This document shows positions 5,657 through 7,762 of a stretch of DNA of 7,762 nucleotides, piece by piece. The notes under the pieces were generated by a model. The model ran no database searches and was not told the DNA's origin. It was given only the letters and a program-made list of their open reading frames with translations. This DNA is from an uncultured Clostridia bacterium (lineage in GTDB: Bacteria > Bacillota > Clostridia > UBA1381). Made by a program: the position numbers and the translations under genes. The stretch lies in contig CAKSJF010000090.1 of the NCBI GenBank assembly GCA_934462945.1, positions 1 to 7,762 on the forward strand. The letters are read 5' to 3'. Every line of letters begins with the position of its first letter. The stretch's first letter is position 1.

Positions 5657-6394
5657 TTATTTATTTTCAAACAGTTTTTGTGCTTCGTAATAGGTTTTCG
5701 GTGTGCCGATATCGATAGTCATTACATCAAAGGTATAGGCATACACCGGTGTACGTTCAATCAGCCAGGGAATCAGATGTCCCGGAGCGTCCGGATTGTT
5801 GCCCTCTTTTAAATACTGGTCGATCAGTGCGAGCGTTTCTTTTTTATATAGGTAGAAAGGCGGTGCGCCATAGCTGGACTTCGGGTTCTGCGGTTTTTCC
5901 TCAAAGCCGATTACCTGCTTGTCCTCGTTCATCTCTACCACGCCCATCTGCTGCAAATCCACTAAATCCTTAACATAGTGTGCAGAAATTAAATCGCAGT
6001 TCTTTTCCCGGTACATATCCACCATATCGGTGAGTGCAAAATCAAAGATATTGTCGCTTGCCAGAACAAAGATTTCATCATCAATTTTTTCGTGGTCAAT
6101 CACATACTTCATATCTCCGATTGCGCCTAAACGGTTGTCGTTATCGGTTGTGCCGTCATCCAGAACAACCACCTTTTTTGCACCGGAATAGGTCTTTTTC
6201 CAATCCTCAAACTGTCCGGCAAAGCGATGGTTGGTTACGATGTAGATATGGTTCACTTCCGGAATTTCCTCAATTCTGTCCACAACCCAGTCTAAAATTG
6301 TTTTATTGCCCATTGTGAGCAATGCCTTTGGTTTATCCTTTGTGAGCGGATAGAGTCTTGTGGCATAGCCTGCCGCGAGTAAAATACATTCCAT
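5657..6394 (-). CDS. Sugar-phosphate-type nucleotidyltransferase (single domain)
   Basis: This 245-residue product is a Rossmann-like NTP transferase of the RmlA/GlmU-N/LicC superfamily, which joins a sugar-1-phosphate or similar phosphate to a nucleoside monophosphate and releases pyrophosphate. The signature is LAAGYATRLYPLTKDKPKAL (residues 6-25), with Arg13 and Lys23 as expected triphosphate/substrate contacts. Other marks are LASDN (111-115, the metal-binding Asp114 position), IGFEEKPQNPK (162-172, Glu166-Lys167) and IDIGTPKTYYEA (227-238, second metal Asp228). There is no left-handed beta-helix acyltransferase domain. The nucleotide and sugar used cannot be told from sequence; glucose-1-phosphate uridylyl/thymidylyl or cytidylyl activity are all possible. 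It lies 43 bp after a glycolipid-type glycosyltransferase, suggesting it supplies an activated donor or headgroup. A weak AAAGGGA site lies about 10 nt upstream. Confidence 0.9.
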   Translation of the reverse strand: MECILLAAGYATRLYPLTKDKPKALLTMGNKTILDWVVDRIEEIPEVNHIYIVTNHRFAGQFEDWKKTYSGAKKVVVLDDGTTDNDNRLGAIGDMKYVIDHEKIDDEIFVLASDNIFDFALTDMVDMYREKNCDLISAHYVKDLVDLQQMGVVEMNEDKQVIGFEEKPQNPKSSYGAPPFYLYKKETLALIDQYLKEGNNPDAPGHLIPWLIERTPVYAYTFDVMTIDIGTPKTYYEAQKLFENK

Positions 6395-6437
6395 AGTTAT
6401 TTTCCCTTTCTTTTTTGTAATATCATTAAACGTGTTT

Positions 6438-7544
6438 TCACGCTAAATGCGAAGTGATAAAATCGCAGAGTCTTGTGGTGGAATCCGGTTTTCCAAGTTT
6501 CTGAACCGACTGCGACAAAAGGTCGAACCGCCAGGGGTAATGCAGCATTTCATAGACAGCCTCGTCCAGCGGAAAGGTGTTGGTTACCATCATTGCTGCG
6601 CCGTTGTTCACTAAAAATTCCATGTTCCGATCCTCCTGACCGGGGATGGGGTCTAAAATGATGGCAGGCAGTCCTTTTGCTAAAAATTCCGAGGTGGTCA
6701 GACCGCCGGGTTTGGTGATAATACAGTCTGCTGCGTCCATCATTTCGTCCACATTATCTACAAAGCCGAAGGAATAAACCTTTTTTGTCCATTCGGTTTC
6801 ATCCACAGCTTTTTTTGCTTTTTCGTTGTTGCCGCAGACGCAGAGTACCTGAAAATCGTGCTCCACCGAGTCGATCAGTTTCAGGTTCTTTTCAATATTA
6901 CCAAATCCCATCGATCCCATAATCATCAGAATCGTAGTCTTGTCCTCAATTCCTAAATGCTTTCTGGCAGTTTCCTTTGCCGTCTTTTTTGAAAATTTCT
7001 CCTTGACCGGGATTCCGTAGGGAAGAACCTTTTCCTCCGGGATTCCCTTTTTCTGCATCTGCCGGTTTAGGAGAATGTCCGGGGTGACATAGTAATCAAG
7101 ATCGGTGCTTTCCCAGAACGGATGAACCGTAAAATCGGTAATAATGCCATAGGTAGGGCAGTTAATATACCCTTTTTCGCGCATGTAAGTGATCAGCATA
7201 CAGGCATAGCTATGCGTTCCGATCACCACGTCCGGCACATAGTCCACAAAAAATTCTTTCAGCTTATGCGATACGATTTTGGAAAGCATAGAAATCAGCG
7301 ACCGCTTATCATAGCGTTCCTCGCGCTTATCCAGCGTGTCGTAGGCTTTTCCGTAGGCTTCCGGCAGATATTTTGTGGAAAACAAATATCCGTCCGAAAT
7401 CGAATTTGCCAGATGCGGATTAATATATTCAAAGGTATCCAGCATAGTGCAGGAAAAACCGTGCTCCTGCAAAGCATGCATAACTGCCTGTCCGGTAGAG
7501 TGATGACCGTAGCCGGCTCTAATGGATAAAATCAATGCTCTCAT
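6438..7544 (-). CDS. GT28 glycolipid glycosyltransferase, MGDG synthase / UgtP-like
   Basis: This 368-residue product is a two-domain GT-B glycosyltransferase of the MGDG synthase / processive diacylglycerol glucosyltransferase group, which transfers a sugar from a UDP donor to diacylglycerol at the cytoplasmic face of the membrane. The acceptor-side domain starts with SIRAGYGHHSTGQAVMHAL (7-25, glycine-rich loop with GHH) and includes GTHSYACM (109-116) and ITDFTVHPFW (135-144). The donor-side domain begins near 200 with ILMIMGSMGFGN and contains FGFVDNVDEMM (259-269), ITKPGGLTTSE (276-286) and LDPIPGQEDRN (297-307), typical of the UDP-sugar site. The frame has an upstream ATG at 7556, but GGAGG (7550-7554) sits 5 nt before the ATG at 7544 and overlaps the earlier codons, so 7544 is the start. 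Precise sugar and acceptor are inferred from family only. Confidence 0.92.
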   Translation of the reverse strand: MRALILSIRAGYGHHSTGQAVMHALQEHGFSCTMLDTFEYINPHLANSISDGYLFSTKYLPEAYGKAYDTLDKREERYDKRSLISMLSKIVSHKLKEFFVDYVPDVVIGTHSYACMLITYMREKGYINCPTYGIITDFTVHPFWESTDLDYYVTPDILLNRQMQKKGIPEEKVLPYGIPVKEKFSKKTAKETARKHLGIEDKTTILMIMGSMGFGNIEKNLKLIDSVEHDFQVLCVCGNNEKAKKAVDETEWTKKVYSFGFVDNVDEMMDAADCIITKPGGLTTSEFLAKGLPAIILDPIPGQEDRNMEFLVNNGAAMMVTNTFPLDEAVYEMLHYPWRFDLLSQSVQKLGKPDSTTRLCDFITSHLA

Positions 7545-7578
7545 AAATGCCTCCATTTTCTTTTCTGCAAAAAAAATC

Positions 7579-7607
7579 TTGAAATTTCTGCGATTATTTG
7601 TTATAAT
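7579..7607 (+). promoter_or_regulatory. Promoter for the plus-strand gene at 7711
   Basis: TTGAAA (7579-7584), a 17-bp spacer and a perfect TATAAT (7602-7607). Predicted start near 7614 gives a leader of about 97 nt before the ATG at 7711. Confidence 0.78.
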
Positions 7608-7653
7608 AAGAAGTATCTATAAAAATGATACAGCTAAATGCATGTATATTATT

Positions 7654-7682
7654 ATTATACCAAAAAGCAGTAAGAATTTCAA
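7654..7682 (-). promoter_or_regulatory. Promoter for the glycosyltransferase operon
   Basis: On the minus strand TTGAAA (7677-7682), a 17-bp spacer and TATAAT (7654-7659), preceded by TGG as an extended -10. Predicted start near 7647 gives a leader of about 100 nt before the ATG at 7544. Confidence 0.8.
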
Positions 7683-7710
7683 GTCATTTTTCACAAAAAA
7701 GGAGTTATTT

Positions 7711-7762
7711 ATGATACTGTATATTGGCGATAAGGAGCAATATGATTATTTTAGCCAGTTTT
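7711..7762 (+). CDS. Start of an unidentified gene (5' end only)
   Basis: An ATG at 7711 opens a frame to the window edge encoding MILYIGDKEQYDYFSQF. A good ribosome binding site (AAAAAAGGAG, with GGAG at 7701-7704) lies 6 nt upstream, and a strong promoter at 7579-7607 points at it. Seventeen residues are too few to assign a family. It is transcribed divergently from the glycosyltransferase operon. Confidence 0.7.
   Translation, partial: MILYIGDKEQYDYFSQF

Larger units (their letters stand above)
7545..7710. promoter_or_regulatory. Intergenic control region with two promoters pointing toward each other
   Basis: This 166-bp AT-rich gap separates the minus-strand glycosyltransferase gene from the plus-strand gene at 7711. 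It contains two near-consensus promoters whose start sites lie between them, so each transcript crosses the other promoter. It also holds a GTATC / GATAC hairpin (7613-7617 with 7627-7631) and an AT-rich run around 7644-7660. No further gene is seen in it. Confidence 0.65.

Noticed and set aside
6400..6437. Terminator between the glycosyltransferase and nucleotidyltransferase genes
   Set aside because: There is only a 4-bp CGTG / CACG stem with an AAAA loop and three Ts; too weak to call.
7122..7529. 135-residue plus-strand open frame
   Set aside because: It lies antisense to the GT28 glycosyltransferase, whose conserved motifs occupy the same bases; it is a shadow frame.
7578..7683. Phase-variable invertible promoter element
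   Set aside because: The inverted arms are only 9 bp, coincide with -35 boxes, and inversion would leave an inward promoter at each end, so no on/off switch results. No recombinase gene is nearby.

Overview
The window looks like chromosomal DNA from a Gram-positive anaerobe of the class Clostridia. The evidence is moderate GC content with AT-rich intergenic gaps, strong AGGAGG-type ribosome binding sites, a Firmicutes-style lipobox, and typical clostridial versions of MetN, CmpB and the UgtP-like glycosyltransferase. No rRNA, tRNA, CRISPR, transposase or phage gene is visible. Genus cannot be assigned from sequence alone. Almost everything is on the minus strand; one plus-strand gene begins at the right edge.

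Read along the minus strand (right to left) there are three transcription units. (1) A GT28 glycolipid-type glycosyltransferase (6438-7544), a single-domain nucleotidyltransferase (5657-6394) and a CmpB-family membrane protein (5058-5606), probably one envelope or glycolipid operon driven by a promoter at 7654-7682. That promoter faces another strong promoter (7579-7607) that drives the plus-strand gene at 7711, so the two 5' leaders should overlap. (2) A promoter at 4992-5020 followed by three envelope genes: a single-pass repeat protein (4255-4923), a haemolysin III/PAQR-type seven-helix protein (3599-4252) and a second, related single-pass repeat protein (2759-3580), closed by a clear intrinsic terminator (2721-2751). 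(3) A methionine ABC importer operon metQ-metN-metI (1-2472; metI cut by the window edge), with its own promoter (2643-2671) and a leader of about 160 nt that holds a possible 16-codon leader peptide and a hairpin but no recognisable SAM riboswitch or T-box.

The most striking observation is in metQ. After a normal lipoprotein signal, the segment that is normally the C-terminal half of MetQ/NlpA proteins (starting at the VAVPND...NEARALLLL block) comes first, and the segment that is normally N-terminal (VAASPTPHAEIL...FTDYVQPN...FQHLPYL...HVEPIGLY) comes second. The gene appears to encode a circularly permuted methionine-binding lipoprotein inside an otherwise ordinary operon. The second observation of interest is the uncharacterised module in which two paralogous extracellular repeat proteins flank a haemolysin III-family membrane protein.
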